Shown: one piece after another, positions 39,872 through 50,969 of the stretch
Layout: each line of letters starts with the position of its first letter
Position numbering within the stretch: position 1 is the stretch's first letter
Source of the DNA: Methylocella silvestris BL2
GTDB lineage: Bacteria > Pseudomonadota > Alphaproteobacteria > Rhizobiales > Beijerinckiaceae
Direction: 5' to 3'
Assembly (NCBI RefSeq): GCF_000021745.1
Contig: NC_011666.1
Location: 3,871,001 to 3,935,000, forward strand
Length of the DNA: 64,000 nt
Translations under genes and position numbers: made by a program
Notes under the pieces: model-generated
What the model was told of the DNA's origin: nothing
Database searches by the model: none
What the model saw: the letters and a program-made list of their open reading frames with translations, nothing else

Positions 39872-40957
39872 ATGCGCGTCGATCAGTTTGACTTCGATCT
39901 GCCGGACGCCTCCATCGCCTTGCGTCCGGCGCATCCACGCGACGCTGCCCGCCTCCTTGTCGTGCGCCCCGGCCGCTTGTCTCCGGCTGCGCTCGACGAC
40001 CGCTTCATTCGCGATTTGCCGGAATTGCTGGCCGCCGGGGATGTGCTCGTCGTCAATGACACGCGCGTCATTCCCGCGCGACTCGACGGGTTTCGCGCCC
40101 GGGGCGAGGCTTTGGCGCGGATCGAGGCGACGCTGCACAAGCGCGAGGGCGGCGATCTTTGGCGCGCCTTCCTGCGTCCGGCGAAAAAGCTGAGAGCCGG
40201 CGAGACCATCCTGTTTTCGTCAGGCGATGCCAAGTTGGCCGCCCGCGTCGTCGAAAAGGGCGAGGACGGCGAGGTTCTTCTTGGCTTTGAGCTGTCGGGC
40301 GCCGAGCTCGACCTTGCGCTCGAACGCGTCGGACGCATGCCGCTTCCGCCCTATATTTCATCGAAGCGCGGCGCCGACGAAAGCGACGCCGCCGACTACC
40401 AGACGCTGTTCGCGGATCGCCCGGGCGCCGTCGCGGCGCCAACCGCGAGCCTTCATTTCACGCCCGCGTTGCTTGCGGCGCTTGTCGCAAAGGGCGTCCA
40501 AATCGAGCGCGTCACGCTGCATGTCGGCGCGGGCACCTTCCTGCCGGTCAAGGCGGAGGATACCGACGATCACAGGATGCACGCCGAATGGGGCGAAGTC
40601 AGCGCCGAGACGGCAGGGGCTTTGAATGCGGCGCGCCGCGCGGGGCGACGCGTTGTCGCCGCCGGCACCACAAGCCTGCGCATCCTTGAATCAGCGGCGG
40701 GGCCGGACGGCGCTGTTGCGGCTTTTTCCGGCGATACGTCGATCTTCATCACGCCAGGCTACAGTTTCAAGGCCGTCGATTTGCTGCTGACCAATTTTCA
40801 TCTGCCGCGCTCGACCTTATTCATGTTGGTCTGCGCCTTCAGCGGACTTCAGACCATGCGCGACGCCTACAACCACGCGATCGCGGCCGGCTATCGGTTC
40901 TACAGCTATGGCGACGCCTGCCTGCTCTATCCTGCTGCGCCGCGAGGCGCCGCATGA
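39872..40957 (+). CDS. queA: S-adenosylmethionine:tRNA ribosyltransferase-isomerase
   Basis: Adds the epoxycyclopentanediol ring from SAM to preQ1-modified tRNA, giving epoxyqueuosine at position 34. The 361-residue protein starts [20 protein letters not shown] and shows the conserved [50 protein letters not shown] and [20 protein letters not shown] blocks. Its last codons overlap the tgt start by 4 bp (ATGA), coupling the two queuosine genes in reverse order of action. Full length. Confidence 0.97.
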   Translation: MRVDQFDFDLPDASIALRPAHPRDAARLLVVRPGRLSPAALDDRFIRDLPELLAAGDVLVVNDTRVIPARLDGFRARGEALARIEATLHKREGGDLWRAFLRPAKKLRAGETILFSSGDAKLAARVVEKGEDGEVLLGFELSGAELDLALERVGRMPLPPYISSKRGADESDAADYQTLFADRPGAVAAPTASLHFTPALLAALVAKGVQIERVTLHVGAGTFLPVKAEDTDDHRMHAEWGEVSAETAGALNAARRAGRRVVAAGTTSLRILESAAGPDGAVAAFSGDTSIFITPGYSFKAVDLLLTNFHLPRSTLFMLVCAFSGLQTMRDAYNHAIAAGYRFYSYGDACLLYPAAPRGAA

Positions 40958-42090
40958 GCGAGGAGTTTGCCTTCGCGATTTTCGGCGTGGACGGCGCCGC
41001 GCGTACCGGCGCGATCTCCACATCGCGCGGAACAATCCGCACGCCGGCCTTCATGCCGGTCGGCACGGCGGCGACGGTCAAGGCGATGCATCCGCAAGCG
41101 GTCAAGGCGCTCGGCGCCGATATCGTGCTCGCCAACACCTATCATCTCATGTTGCGTCCCGGCGCTGAACGGATCGCCGAGCTTGGCGGCCTGCACCGCT
41201 TCATGAACTGGCCGGGGCCGATTCTTACCGATTCCGGCGGCTTTCAGGTCATGTCGCTCGCCAAGCTGCGCAAGCTCGACGAGAACGGCGTCACATTCCA
41301 ATCGCATATCGACGGCTCGCGCCATGTGCTGACGCCGGAGCGTTCGATGCAGATCCAGGATCTGCTCGGCGCCGATATCCAGATGCAATTCGACGAATGC
41401 GTGAAGCTGCCCTGCACGGAAGCTGAGGCGCGCCGCGCCATGGAGCTGTCGCTGCGCTGGGGCGAGCGGTCGAAGCAAGCGTTTGCGCGTCAGCCGGGCC
41501 GGGCGCTGTTTGGCATCGTGCAGGGCGGCGCCTCCGAGTCGCTTCGGCGGGAGAGCGCCCGCGCCCTGGTCGAAATGGAGTTTGACGGCTACGCGCTGGG
41601 CGGCCTTGCCGTCGGCGAGCCGCAGGACGTCATGCTGGCGATGATCGATTGCACGGCGCCGCAGCTGCCGTCGCCAAAGCCGCGCTACCTTATGGGCGTC
41701 GGCTCGCCCGACGATCTGATCGAGAGCGTCGCGCGGGGGATCGACATGTTCGATTGCGTGATGCCGACGCGGGCAGGGCGGCACGGATTGGCTTACACGC
41801 GCGCGGGAAAACTCAATCTGCGCAATGCGCGCCACGCCGGCGATCCGGCCCCCGTCGACGCCAATTCGCCGAATGAGGCGACGCGAACCTATTCGCGCGC
41901 CTACCTTCATCATCTCGTGAAGTCGGGCGAAATTCTCGGAATGATGCTGCTGACCGAGATCAACCTTGCCTATTATCAGGAGCTGATGGCGGGCATGCGC
42001 GCCGCAATTGCGGCCGGTTGCTTCGATGCGTTTCGCGCTGAGACGAAAGAAAGCTGGCGCGGCGGCATGATTGCGGGGGAGGAGTTCTGA
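40954..42090 (+). CDS. tgt: tRNA-guanine transglycosylase lacking the usual zinc ligands
   Basis: Exchanges guanine-34 of Asp, Asn, His and Tyr tRNAs for preQ1. The 378-residue protein has the catalytic features: [12 protein letters not shown] with the general-acid Asp, [16 protein letters not shown], and [20 protein letters not shown] with the nucleophilic Asp. The zinc site is altered. Where bacterial enzymes have C-x-C-x2-C, this one has S305, N307 and T310 ([20 protein letters not shown]), and the distal His is Ile336 ([11 protein letters not shown]). All four ligands are therefore replaced together, with the fold blocks around them intact. I recall rhizobial Tgts with a similar loss, so it is probably lineage-wide and functional. 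Confidence 0.95.
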   Translation: MSEEFAFAIFGVDGAARTGAISTSRGTIRTPAFMPVGTAATVKAMHPQAVKALGADIVLANTYHLMLRPGAERIAELGGLHRFMNWPGPILTDSGGFQVMSLAKLRKLDENGVTFQSHIDGSRHVLTPERSMQIQDLLGADIQMQFDECVKLPCTEAEARRAMELSLRWGERSKQAFARQPGRALFGIVQGGASESLRRESARALVEMEFDGYALGGLAVGEPQDVMLAMIDCTAPQLPSPKPRYLMGVGSPDDLIESVARGIDMFDCVMPTRAGRHGLAYTRAGKLNLRNARHAGDPAPVDANSPNEATRTYSRAYLHHLVKSGEILGMMLLTEINLAYYQELMAGMRAAIAAGCFDAFRAETKESWRGGMIAGEEF

Positions 42091-42737
42091 TGCTTGTCGT
42101 GTGGGGACGGCGCAATTCGCTCAATGTTCAGAAAGTCCTGTGGCTGATCGGCGAGCTGGGTCTCTCTTATGAGAACATCCCGGCGGGGGGTCCGTTCGGG
42201 CGCATGCACGACCCGCGCTTTCTTGCGCTGACGCCGCACGGCCGTGTGCCGGTGCTCGAAGATGGCGATCTTGGGGCCTGGGAGTCCCATGCGATCCTCA
42301 GATATGTGGCTGCGCAATATGGGCAAGGCCGGTTCTGGGACGAGAAACCCGCTGTTAGATCGAGGATCGACGGCTGGATGGATTGGTCGCAGAGCGCGCT
42401 GCAGCCCGAATTTCTCAACGGCGTCTTTTATGGATTCTATCGCACGCCCGAAGCGCAGCGCGACTGGTCGGCGATCGAAAAAAGCCTCGCCCGATGCGCC
42501 GGCTATTGGAAGATTCTTGACGATATCCTTGCGACGCGGCCGTATCTCGCCGGCGACAACCTCTCGCTCGCCGACATTCCGGCTGGCGCCTTGCTGTATC
42601 GCTATTTTGAACTTGAGATCGAACGCCCGAGCCTTCCGAACGTCGAGGCCTGGCGCCACCGGCTGCAGCAGCGCCCGGCCTATCGCGAGCATGTGATGGT
42701 CCCGTTTGATGAAATGCGCGGGCGCCTCGATTATTAG
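42090..42737 (+). CDS. Glutathione S-transferase family protein
   Basis: A 215-residue GST. The N-terminal thioredoxin-like domain (about 1-80) has WGRRNSLNVQKVLWLIGELG with a likely catalytic Ser, the cis-Pro motif HGRVPVLED and the glutathione-binding ESHAILRYVAAQYG. The C-terminal helical domain has the structural motif YLAGDNLSLADIPAGALLYR. Substrate unknown; detoxification or dehalogenation-type conjugation are the usual roles. The start overlaps the tgt stop (TGATG), so it closes the queA-tgt transcript. It converges with a secreted hydrolase gene. Confidence 0.92.
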   Translation: MLVVWGRRNSLNVQKVLWLIGELGLSYENIPAGGPFGRMHDPRFLALTPHGRVPVLEDGDLGAWESHAILRYVAAQYGQGRFWDEKPAVRSRIDGWMDWSQSALQPEFLNGVFYGFYRTPEAQRDWSAIEKSLARCAGYWKILDDILATRPYLAGDNLSLADIPAGALLYRYFELEIERPSLPNVEAWRHRLQQRPAYREHVMVPFDEMRGRLDY

Positions 42738-42770
42738 ATGACGATCATGAATTGATCTCTCAAATCGCGC

Positions 42771-43874
42771 TTACGGGTTCAGAGATTTGATGATCTCTTC
42801 CCCCTTCATCGAGAACGTCGCGATGTCCTTCGCGTCGGGATTTATCTTTGTAAGATCCAGCACGCGAATCTGGCTGTTGTCATAAGTGCGGAAATAATAG
42901 CGCAGCGCCTTGAGGTTGCTGGCTGCGGTCCAGATCGTGTAGTCGGCCTGGATATTGCCGTGCGCGTCTTTCTCCTGATCGCGGGCTGAGCCTTTGGGAA
43001 TGTCGAACTGGTTCAGAATATGGAAGGCGTCGAGCACGGCGTCGTCGCCGGTCTTTGACGGCAAGGCGGATTGGCTGAAGGCGACGGCGCGGACAAAGCG
43101 CGACGGCGGCGTGAAATCGCCCGGCATGCCGAGCATTCCGGTTCCTTGTCCGAACGGCTCCAGCGTCACCGGCCCGAGTTGGATCGGCGGATGGTTGGTC
43201 ATCGAGAAATTCACATAATTGCGCAGATTGGTCATGTGCCAGTCGAACGCCGGAGAGTTGGTGATCACGCCGAGAGGCGCCTCGAAAACCTTGAGCTTGC
43301 CATCCAGATATTCGATGACGATGCTGCCGCCCGAAGCGTCCTGCACGCGGAAATGCACTTCCGGCGCAAAGCCCCATTGCGCGAAGACGACGGTGGGGAC
43401 GACGATATCGCCGATGTGCACCTTGACCTCTTCGACGCTGGCGAAGTTCTCAAGCATCCATGAGCCGAGCTCCCAGGGGGCGAGGGTCTTGCTCGCATCG
43501 TCCGGCGCATAGGGCATGTAACCGGCGGAGGTCGGGAAATAGAACAGCCCGGCGTAAAGGCCCTTCTCATTGAATCCGTCGAACAGCACCGGCATGCCGA
43601 CGCCATTGGCGCCGACGCTGGCGTATTTGGCGGTCCATTTCATTCCGTCCTTGCCGTCGGGCGTCGTTCCGGTCCGCGCATAGCCGCGCGGAATCACGAG
43701 CACATCGGAATGGAGATCGATGGCGAATTCCAGCGTTCGCGCGGCGATGACCGAGCCGTCCTGCGCGGTGAGGCGGATGCCGGTGCAGGCCGCCGATGGC
43801 GCAACGCTGCTGAGCAGCAGCGCGCAGGCCGCGACGGTCGAAAGAATGGTTCTGTGTATCCGGTTCTGGATCAT
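42771..43874 (-). CDS. Secreted linear amide C-N hydrolase (choloylglycine hydrolase family)
   Basis: An Ntn-type hydrolase related to bile-salt hydrolase and penicillin V acylase. The 367-residue precursor has a signal peptide (residues 1-29) that would expose Cys30 as the N-terminal nucleophile (APSAACTGIRLTAQDGSV). Arg and Asp partners are in ARTLEFAIDLHSDV. Conserved blocks GMNEKGL-like (here FDGFNEKGLYAGLFYFPTSA) and ITNSPAFDWHMTNLRNYVNF support the family. Periplasmic members of Gram-negatives often cleave N-acyl homoserine lactones or penicillin V; the substrate here is unknown. GGGAGAG precedes the ATG. Monocistronic. Confidence 0.9.
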   Translation of the reverse strand: MIQNRIHRTILSTVAACALLLSSVAPSAACTGIRLTAQDGSVIAARTLEFAIDLHSDVLVIPRGYARTGTTPDGKDGMKWTAKYASVGANGVGMPVLFDGFNEKGLYAGLFYFPTSAGYMPYAPDDASKTLAPWELGSWMLENFASVEEVKVHIGDIVVPTVVFAQWGFAPEVHFRVQDASGGSIVIEYLDGKLKVFEAPLGVITNSPAFDWHMTNLRNYVNFSMTNHPPIQLGPVTLEPFGQGTGMLGMPGDFTPPSRFVRAVAFSQSALPSKTGDDAVLDAFHILNQFDIPKGSARDQEKDAHGNIQADYTIWTAASNLKALRYYFRTYDNSQIRVLDLTKINPDAKDIATFSMKGEEIIKSLNP

Positions 43875-43938
43875 GGCTCTCCCCCTTTTTCATTGTTTTG
43901 GCGTTTTCTTGAAACAAAGCCTGGAGGTGGCGCGCGCC

Positions 43939-45141
43939 CTATTGCTGCGCCAGTCGCCGCAACACATCCGGCGTTCCAAAACCATCTGCCGGAGCGATCT
44001 TTTCGGCGAGCTGGAACGCGTGGATGGCGTCGCGTGAGGCCTGCCCGAAGCGTCCGTCGATCGTTCCCTTGTAGAACCCCCGCTTTTGCAATTCACGCTG
44101 GATCGTCGATTTCTCGGCGCGGCTGAGAAACACCTCGCCCATTGGCCAGCGCCCGCGCAGACCATCGGCGCCGCCAATCCGGTCGGCGAGCAGACTCAAG
44201 GACAGCGCATAGGAATCTGAATTATTATAGGCCTTCAACACCCAATAATTGTCGGATAGCAGAAAAGCGGGACCCGCCGCGCCGGAGGGCAGGAATAGGG
44301 TGGCGTCGCCCTGCGCCCGCAGCGGGCTGCCGTCGGCGTTGACGACGCCCTGCGCCGCGAAGGCGCCAAAGCCGCCATGCAGCGAGGAAAAGGCAAAGCT
44401 TTGCGGCAGCCTGACTTCCATGCCCCATGGCAGAGCCGGCTTCCATCCGGACTGGCGCAGAAAATTGGCGATCGAGGCAAGGCTGTCCTGCGGCCTGTCC
44501 CAGATATCGGCGAAGGAGGCGCCGTCATAGCTCACCGCATATTTGAGATAGGCGGAGGGAATGAATTGCGGGTCGCCCATCGCCCCGGCCCAAGAGCCTT
44601 TGAGTTTTTCGCGCGGCACGGAATCCTTTTGCAGGATGAGCAGCGCCGCAATCCATTCGTCGCGGAACAGCTCGCGGTCCTGACGCTGATAGGCGAGCGT
44701 CGCCAGCGTGCGGATGATGTCTTTGCCGCCCCGCGCCGCGCCGAAATCCGTCTCCATGCCCCATGCGGCGAGGATGATTTCAGGCGGGACCCCGCTGCGC
44801 TGGGAAATGCGCGTCAGTTCGCCGCCCCATTTCTGCAGCGCCGCGCGGCCGCGGGCGATCCGCGCCTTGGAGACAGCGGAGGCGAGATAGTCTTTGAGCG
44901 GCTTGTCGAACTCCGCCTGTTTCGCCGCGGCGGAGGGCGCGGATGGGTCTGGCGTCAGCCCCGAAATCGCCGCGTCAAACGTCGCCCGGCTGACGCCGGC
45001 GGCCTCGGCGCGCGGCCAGAGCGCCAGCAGGAATTGCTGGAACGCCGGATCGCCCTGCGCCAGGGCGCCGGCGACGTCGATGAGCAATGCGGCCGCCAGG
45101 GCTGAGCCGGCAAACCGGCGCCGCGTAAGAAGCTGCATCAT
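43939..45141 (-). CDS. MltB-type lytic murein transglycosylase with PG-binding domain
   Basis: Cleaves the glycan strand of peptidoglycan, forming 1,6-anhydro-MurNAc. The 400-residue protein begins [20 protein letters not shown], a signal with a possible twin-arginine motif. The SLT_2 domain follows with the catalytic Glu in [15 protein letters not shown], then [22 protein letters not shown]-terminal three-helix peptidoglycan-binding domain has [20 protein letters not shown]. The start ATG (45139-45141) overlaps the stop of the RND permease gene, so translation is coupled to an efflux pump. That pairing is unusual and may aid assembly of the pump through the wall. Confidence 0.92.
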   Translation of the reverse strand: MMQLLTRRRFAGSALAAALLIDVAGALAQGDPAFQQFLLALWPRAEAAGVSRATFDAAISGLTPDPSAPSAAAKQAEFDKPLKDYLASAVSKARIARGRAALQKWGGELTRISQRSGVPPEIILAAWGMETDFGAARGGKDIIRTLATLAYQRQDRELFRDEWIAALLILQKDSVPREKLKGSWAGAMGDPQFIPSAYLKYAVSYDGASFADIWDRPQDSLASIANFLRQSGWKPALPWGMEVRLPQSFAFSSLHGGFGAFAAQGVVNADGSPLRAQGDATLFLPSGAAGPAFLLSDNYWVLKAYNNSDSYALSLSLLADRIGGADGLRGRWPMGEVFLSRAEKSTIQRELQKRGFYKGTIDGRFGQASRDAIHAFQLAEKIAPADGFGTPDVLRRLAQQ

Positions 45142-48100
45142 TCCGCGCCGCCGGCTTCCGGTTGCGGCTTCTCCTTGCCCTTCCATTTCCATTCCCGCGC
45201 CGTTTCAAACACCACATACAACATGGGAATCAGGAAGATGCCGAGCGCGCTCGCCGCGATCATGCCGGAAAACACCGGCGTGCCGACGCCGCGCCGGCTG
45301 ACCTGCGCGGCGCCATGCGCGAAAACCAGCGGGACGAGGCCGAGCACGAAAGCGATCGAGGTCATCATCACGGCGCGAAACCGCATGCGCGCGCCAAGGA
45401 TCGCGGCTTCGCGAATGTCCATGCCCTGTTCGCGCTGCTCCTTGGCGAACTCGACGATCAGAATGCCGTTCTTCGCGGCGAGCGCGATGAGCACGACGAG
45501 GCCGATCTGCGCGTAAAGATCGAGCGACAGCTGCGCGATCAACACGCCGGCGAAGGCCCCGAGCACCGCGACGGAGACGGACATCAGCACCGGAACCGGA
45601 ATGACCCAGCTTTCATAAAGCGCGACGAGAAAGAGAAATGCGAACAAAAGCGCGAGGGCGAGGATGGTCCCGGTCTGCCCCGACGCCTGCGCCTCCTGAT
45701 AGGCCGTGCCGGTCCATTCGAAGGAATAGCCCGGGGGGAGCGTCTTGGCCGAAAGCGCCGTCATTGCCGCGAGCGCAGCGCCCGAAGACACGCCTGGCGC
45801 CGGCGTTCCGTTGATCGTCACCGCGCGGTAGTTGTTGTAACGGCTGATGACCTGCGGCCCGACGATCGTGCGCATCGCGGCGAGCGAGGCCATCGGCACC
45901 ATCGTGTTCGATTTGTTGCGGATGTAGATCTGCCAGATCGACGAATAGTCGCGCCGGTCCTGTTCGTCGGCTTGCAGATTGACCTGCCAGGTGCGGCCGT
46001 AGAGATTGAAATCGTTGATATAGGTTCCGCCGAGAGTCGCCTGTAGCGCGGTGAAAATCTGGCCGATGTCCACTCCGAGCGCCTGAGCCTTTTCGCGGTC
46101 GATATCGAGGAAGATCGACGGATTGGTCGCGGTGAAGGTCGAGAACACGCGGGTCAGCGCCGGGTCGGCGTTGGCGGCGGCGATCATGCCTCGCATCACG
46201 CTTGCGAGCGACGCCGGATCTTGCCCCTCCAGAGCCTCGAGCTGATATTCGAAGCCGCCGGTCGTCGAGAGGCCGATGATCGGCGGCAAATTGAAGGCGA
46301 TCACCGAGGCGGTGCGGATCGCCGCGGCCTCTACGGTGATTTTCCGGATCAGCGCCTGCGCCGAATCGGCCTCGGTCGGCCGCGCGGCGAAGGGTTTCAG
46401 CTTCACGACGATGAAGCCGGCGTTCGACTGGCTGACGCCGTCGAGGAAGGAATAGCCGATGATGGAGAAGGTGGCGTCGACCTGCGGCATATCGAGCGCG
46501 ATCTTCTCGACTTTTTTCATTGCCTCGCTGGTGCGGTCGACCGAGGCGCCGTCCGGCAGTTGGACCACGGTGAAGAACACGCCCTGATCTTCTTCCGGCA
46601 GAAAGCCCACTGGCGTCTTGAGCGAAAGACCGTAGATCGCCGCTCCCACGACGAGCACGAGCAGGATCGAGACCAGCGCCCGCCGCACGATGTGCGAGAC
46701 GATATGGGCATAGCCGTCGCGCGTCTTGTCGATCGCCCCGAGCACGCGGGACATGATCCGTCCCTTGTGGCGGCCCGGCCGCAACACGATCGCGCAAAGC
46801 GCCGGCGACAGCGTCAGGGCGTTCACCGCCGAGATCAGCATTGCGACGCTGATCGTCACCGCGAACTGGCGGAATAGCTGGCCGGAGACGCTGGGGATGA
46901 AGGCCACCGGCACAAACACCGACAGCAGCACTAAAGTGATCGCGATGATCGGGGCGGTGATCTGCGCCATCGCTTTCTTGGTGGCGTCGGCCGGCGAGAG
47001 CTCGGGCTCCTCCTCCATGACGCGCTCGACATTCTCGACGACGACGATGGCGTCGTCGACCACGATGCCGATCGCCAGCACGAGCGCCAGCAGCGACACC
47101 GTATTGGCGGAAAAGCCAACCGCCAGCAGCACTGCGAATGTGCCGATGAGGCTGACGGGGACCGCGATGGCCGGAATGATTGTCGCACGCATCGAACCGA
47201 GGAAGACGAACACGACGAAGACGACGAGGACGAAGGCTTCGATCAGCGTTTTCAGAACTTCGTGGATCGTGTCGGAGACGAAAGTGGTCGAATCATAGAC
47301 GACCTTCGTTTTCAACCCTTCCGGAAACCGCAACTGAAGCTTGTCGAGCTTCGCCTGAACCGCAGCGGCCGTCTGCACCGCATTGGCGCCCGGCGACAGA
47401 TAGATGCCGATCGCCACCGCCGGCTTGCCGGACAGGCGGCTTTCATTATCCATATTCTGCGCGCCCAGCTGGACCGTCGCGACGTCCTTGACGCGGACGA
47501 GCGAGCCGTTGGGATTGGCGCGGATGACGATATTGCCGAATTGCTCCGGCGTCGTCAGGCGTCCCTGGGTTTGCAGATTGATCTGAAATTGCTGGTCGGA
47601 TTCGATCGGGCGCGCGCCGATGCGGCCGATCGCGGCTTGGGTGTTCTGCGACTGCACCGCCGCGATGACGTCGGACGGCGCGAGATTGAGACTGATCAGC
47701 CGTTCGACGTCGAACCAGATCCGCATCGAATATTTGAGCTTGCCGAACAGCATCGCCTGGCCGACGCCGGGCGTCCGGGCCAGTTCGTCGAGCACGTTGA
47801 TCGTCGCAAAATTAGTGATGAACAGCGGGTCCTGCGCGCCATTCTCGCTATAGAGCATCATGAACTGCAAAATCGCGGAGGAGCGCTTTTGCACGGTCAG
47901 GCCCTGATGCGTCACCGTCTCCGGCAATTGCGCGAGGGCGGTCTGGACCCTGTTGTTGACGTTGACGGTGGCGATGTCGGGGTTTGTGCCGAGCTCGAAG
48001 CTGACGGTCAGATTGTAGCTGCCGTCATTGCCGCTCGACGACTTCATATAAATCGCCTTGTCGACTCCGACCATCTGCGCTTCGAGCGGCTGCGCCACGG

Positions 48101-48281
48101 AGGCTTCGACGACTTCGGCCGAGGCGCCGGGATAGGAGGCGGTCACCTGCACCTGCGGCGGCACGATGTCGGGGAATTGCGACAAGGGGATGCGCAGCAG
48201 CGACAGCGCGCCGGCGATCGTGATGACGATCGCGATCACGATGGCGAGCCTGGGCCGATCGACGAAAACCGAGGAAATCAT
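45138..48281 (-). CDS. RND efflux permease, HAE1 family (AcrB/MexB-like)
   Basis: A proton-driven inner-membrane drug exporter of 1047 residues. It has the 12-helix layout: helix 1 ([19 protein letters not shown]), a large porter loop (about 35-335), helices 2-6, the paired proton-relay Asp in [20 protein letters not shown], a second periplasmic loop, and the relay Lys in [29 protein letters not shown] and the PASVASVM-like porter motifs are present. The adaptor gene lies 27 bp upstream and a lytic transglycosylase overlaps its end. No outer-membrane channel gene is seen, so a TolC-type partner must be encoded elsewhere. Substrates cannot be predicted. Confidence 0.95.
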   Translation of the reverse strand: MISSVFVDRPRLAIVIAIVITIAGALSLLRIPLSQFPDIVPPQVQVTASYPGASAEVVEASVAQPLEAQMVGVDKAIYMKSSSGNDGSYNLTVSFELGTNPDIATVNVNNRVQTALAQLPETVTHQGLTVQKRSSAILQFMMLYSENGAQDPLFITNFATINVLDELARTPGVGQAMLFGKLKYSMRIWFDVERLISLNLAPSDVIAAVQSQNTQAAIGRIGARPIESDQQFQINLQTQGRLTTPEQFGNIVIRANPNGSLVRVKDVATVQLGAQNMDNESRLSGKPAVAIGIYLSPGANAVQTAAAVQAKLDKLQLRFPEGLKTKVVYDSTTFVSDTIHEVLKTLIEAFVLVVFVVFVFLGSMRATIIPAIAVPVSLIGTFAVLLAVGFSANTVSLLALVLAIGIVVDDAIVVVENVERVMEEEPELSPADATKKAMAQITAPIIAITLVLLSVFVPVAFIPSVSGQLFRQFAVTISVAMLISAVNALTLSPALCAIVLRPGRHKGRIMSRVLGAIDKTRDGYAHIVSHIVRRALVSILLVLVVGAAIYGLSLKTPVGFLPEEDQGVFFTVVQLPDGASVDRTSEAMKKVEKIALDMPQVDATFSIIGYSFLDGVSQSNAGFIVVKLKPFAARPTEADSAQALIRKITVEAAAIRTASVIAFNLPPIIGLSTTGGFEYQLEALEGQDPASLASVMRGMIAAANADPALTRVFSTFTATNPSIFLDIDREKAQALGVDIGQIFTALQATLGGTYINDFNLYGRTWQVNLQADEQDRRDYSSIWQIYIRNKSNTMVPMASLAAMRTIVGPQVISRYNNYRAVTINGTPAPGVSSGAALAAMTALSAKTLPPGYSFEWTGTAYQEAQASGQTGTILALALLFAFLFLVALYESWVIPVPVLMSVSVAVLGAFAGVLIAQLSLDLYAQIGLVVLIALAAKNGILIVEFAKEQREQGMDIREAAILGARMRFRAVMMTSIAFVLGLVPLVFAHGAAQVSRRGVGTPVFSGMIAASALGIFLIPMLYVVFETAREWKWKGKEKPQPEAGGAE

Positions 48282-48307
48282 GCGCCAGCCTTAGGTTTGC
48301 GCGCCGC

Positions 48308-49489
48308 CTATCTTGGCGGCTCGGGAGCCGGCGGTCCGGGCGTCGCCGGCGAGGCCTGAACCGCGATGCCCGGCCGCACGCGCTGCAATCCTTCGACGAT
48401 GACGAGATCCCCGGCTTTGAGGCCCGATTCGATCGCCGCCGTCGTCGGCGTCGATTGGCCCAGCTTCACATTCTGCCGTTGCGCCTTGCCGTCGGCATCG
48501 ACGATATAGACATAATCGCTTTGCTGATCCGACAGGAGCGCGGCGCGGGGAACGGCAAGAAACTCGACGGGCTTTACGCCTTCAAAGAAGACGCTCACGA
48601 ATTCCGTATCCGTCAATTCGCGCAGCGTGGCTCTTGACGATAATTTGACCGGCAAGGGCGGGTTTGGAATGACCGCGCGCACCATGATGGTGTCGGTCGA
48701 GGTCTGCACCGTATTGTCGACGAAATCAATTTTTCCGGGCTGATCATAGATGCGTCCATCCGGCAGACCGAGCCTGATCAAGACCGCGCTGAAGCCACCG
48801 AGCGGAGCGTAACGCTCGCGCAGCGACAGCAGCGTGCGCACCGAAACCGGAAACAGCACATACATCGGATCCTGGCTGACGACGGTAACGAGGACGCCGC
48901 TGGTCGGCGTCACGACATTGCCTGGCGTCATCGCAGTGCGGCCGCTTTTGCCGTCGATCGGCGACGCGATGGTCGTGTAGTCGAGATTGATCTGCGATTG
49001 CTTGACGTTGGCCTGCGCGCCAAGAAGCTGCGCTGTGATGCTGCGCTGCGTCGCCAGCGCCGTGTCGACGGTGGCCTGCGCGCCCGATTGCGTCTGCAGC
49101 AGGGTTTGCGCGCGTTGGAGCTGAATATTGGCGTTTTCGAGCTGCGCCTGGAATTGCTGGGCGACGGCCGTCTTGGCCGCAAGGTCCGCTTCGAACGGAC
49201 CGCGCTCCAGCCGGTAAAGCACGTCGCCTTTCTTGACCTCGGCGCCGTCGCGGAATTCCACTTTGTCGAGGAACGCCGTGACGCGGGCGACGATGTCGAC
49301 CCGGTCGACAGCCTGCACGCGGCCGATGAATTGGCTTGTCTGGGTGATCGGCTTCAGTTCGGCCCGTACGACGCCGACGCTCGGCGGAGCGCCGCCCGGC
49401 GCCTGCGCCTGCGCGGCGACCGAAAAAATCGCGACGAGACATGCCGCGATCCCGCCTGCCGCAAGGCTGCCGGCGTTGCGCTGACGCAT
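48308..49489 (-). CDS. RND efflux periplasmic adaptor subunit (MFP family)
   Basis: The membrane-fusion partner of the RND permease. The start is set at the ATG of MRQRNAGSLAAGGIAACLVA, which opens a signal peptide cleaved near AQAQAP, giving 393 residues. A barrel-sandwich half-motif precedes (VVRAELKPITQTSQFIGRVQ) and follows (NLDYTTIASPIDGKSGRTAM) the alpha-hairpin (about 100-170). Beta-barrel and membrane-proximal domains come next. The C-terminal tail is Pro-rich. It heads a probable three-gene operon: adaptor, permease, lytic transglycosylase. No regulator gene is adjacent. Confidence 0.94.
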   Translation of the reverse strand: MRQRNAGSLAAGGIAACLVAIFSVAAQAQAPGGAPPSVGVVRAELKPITQTSQFIGRVQAVDRVDIVARVTAFLDKVEFRDGAEVKKGDVLYRLERGPFEADLAAKTAVAQQFQAQLENANIQLQRAQTLLQTQSGAQATVDTALATQRSITAQLLGAQANVKQSQINLDYTTIASPIDGKSGRTAMTPGNVVTPTSGVLVTVVSQDPMYVLFPVSVRTLLSLRERYAPLGGFSAVLIRLGLPDGRIYDQPGKIDFVDNTVQTSTDTIMVRAVIPNPPLPVKLSSRATLRELTDTEFVSVFFEGVKPVEFLAVPRAALLSDQQSDYVYIVDADGKAQRQNVKLGQSTPTTAAIESGLKAGDLVIVEGLQRVRPGIAVQASPATPGPPAPEPPR

Positions 49490-49682
49490 GGGCAAATGCG
49501 CTCCGGATTTCAGGAGGCTATCGGCCGTCCCAATTTGACGCGGGGGCTTCAGGAGTTGCGTCGATCGATACAAGGCGCCTTCCCATCGAAGCCAGGAACG
49601 CGTGAGAAGTTAGAGGATTTTGTTCGCGGCGCAACGCGAAACACAATCTTGTAGCCGAACGCGCCGCGAGCGAGGAACGCCG

Positions 49683-50969
49683 CTATTTCGACGCGGCGTC
49701 GTCGCGCGTCTCGGCTGGAGCGCGCGGATCGACGGCGGCGACCGCGACATGCCCGGAGGTGGACGGCGCTTTGGATTTCGCGTGGCTTGCGCGGTGGGGA
49801 GCCGCGTGCTTTGGCGTCGCCGCCGGCTGGGCCTCGGTCGATTCTGTCGAGGCGACGTCGATCGCGGGCGCAGCGGCTTTGGTCGGCGTATGGGGGGCCG
49901 TTTTGGCGCCCGCGTGTTTCGCCGGCAATTTCCGCTCGGCCGCGGGCCTTGCCGGCGGAAGCGGGGCGTTCTCTTCCGTGCTCGCGCCGGGGAGGGCCGT
50001 CGGCGTCGCGTTGGAGGGCGTCGAAGGCGAGAGCGCGGCAGAGGGCTGGGAGTTGGCGAGCGCCATTTGCCGCTTGGGGGCGGGGACCGTTTCGACGGTC
50101 CTGGCGGAGTCGGGCTGCTTCACGGCCTTTGCCGCCATTTTCGTCGCCGTCTTTGCCGAGGCCTTTTTGCCGTCCCTATGCGTCTTTGCGGGCTGATGGT
50201 CCGGCGCGGGTTCTTCGGCCGGGGCGGCGGTTGTCGAAGAGATTTGCGCTGCCTGGGCCTGGGCCTGGGCGTCTTGCGCCGGCGCCGTTGAAGCTGCGCT
50301 CGCGGCTGTGGCGGCGGCTTGGCCGGGCGCAGCGCCAGCCGAAACGGTTTGGGCGTCTGCGGTCTGCGGCGCGGCGGCAGGCGAGGCCGCGGCGATCGCG
50401 GCGACCGCGCTGCCCTGCGGATAATCGGTCCTTGGCGCGGGCTGCGACGGAGCGCCGCCCAAAAATGCCAGAAGGCCGGAGACGGAGGTTTTCGGCGGCT
50501 CGGGCGCCGGGGGGGCGGCGGGCTCGGGCGTCAGCGGCGGCGATTCCGCGGTGCGCAATTCCGACAGCATCTGCTTGTTCTTCGCCGTGAAATAATAGCC
50601 GGCGGCGAACAGCTGCACGGCGCGATCCTCGTCGCCGCCGGCGACGCGATAGGCGTTGGAGAGATAAGGAATGGCGTATGTCATATTGACATGCGGATCG
50701 AGCAGACCGCGCGCGTCGCCCTTGTATCCCATCGACCGGGCCGTGCCGATTTTGATCTGCATCAGTCCGAAGCAGGCGTTGTGCGTCACGCGGGGATTGT
50801 AGCGGCTTTCGCGCTGGACGATGCGATGGACCAGCCGCTCCGGCACGCCATGCTTTTGCGCCTGACGCGCAATGAAATCATCATAGAGCGTGGGGTGATT
50901 CTCGTTGTAGGCGAGCGCCGACGCCGAGGCGAAGGTTACAAAATACAGGCTGAGACAGAGACGCCGCAT
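49683..50969 (-). CDS. Secreted SLT-domain lytic transglycosylase with Ala/Pro-rich tail
   Basis: A 428-residue protein with a signal peptide (MRRLCLSLYFVTFASASALA). The SLT domain of about 130 residues has the catalytic Glu in HRIVQRESRYNPRVTHNACF, GLMQIKIGTARSMGYKG and VNMTYAIPYLSNAYRVAGGD. The rest (about 150-428) is low-complexity Ala/Pro/Thr/Lys-rich and probably disordered, rich in Lys near the end and able to bind the wall. The catalytic domain is very near the N-terminus, unlike larger Slt enzymes. It acts on peptidoglycan in the periplasm. It appears monocistronic. Confidence 0.88.
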   Translation of the reverse strand: MRRLCLSLYFVTFASASALAYNENHPTLYDDFIARQAQKHGVPERLVHRIVQRESRYNPRVTHNACFGLMQIKIGTARSMGYKGDARGLLDPHVNMTYAIPYLSNAYRVAGGDEDRAVQLFAAGYYFTAKNKQMLSELRTAESPPLTPEPAAPPAPEPPKTSVSGLLAFLGGAPSQPAPRTDYPQGSAVAAIAAASPAAAPQTADAQTVSAGAAPGQAAATAASAASTAPAQDAQAQAQAAQISSTTAAPAEEPAPDHQPAKTHRDGKKASAKTATKMAAKAVKQPDSARTVETVPAPKRQMALANSQPSAALSPSTPSNATPTALPGASTEENAPLPPARPAAERKLPAKHAGAKTAPHTPTKAAAPAIDVASTESTEAQPAATPKHAAPHRASHAKSKAPSTSGHVAVAAVDPRAPAETRDDAASK

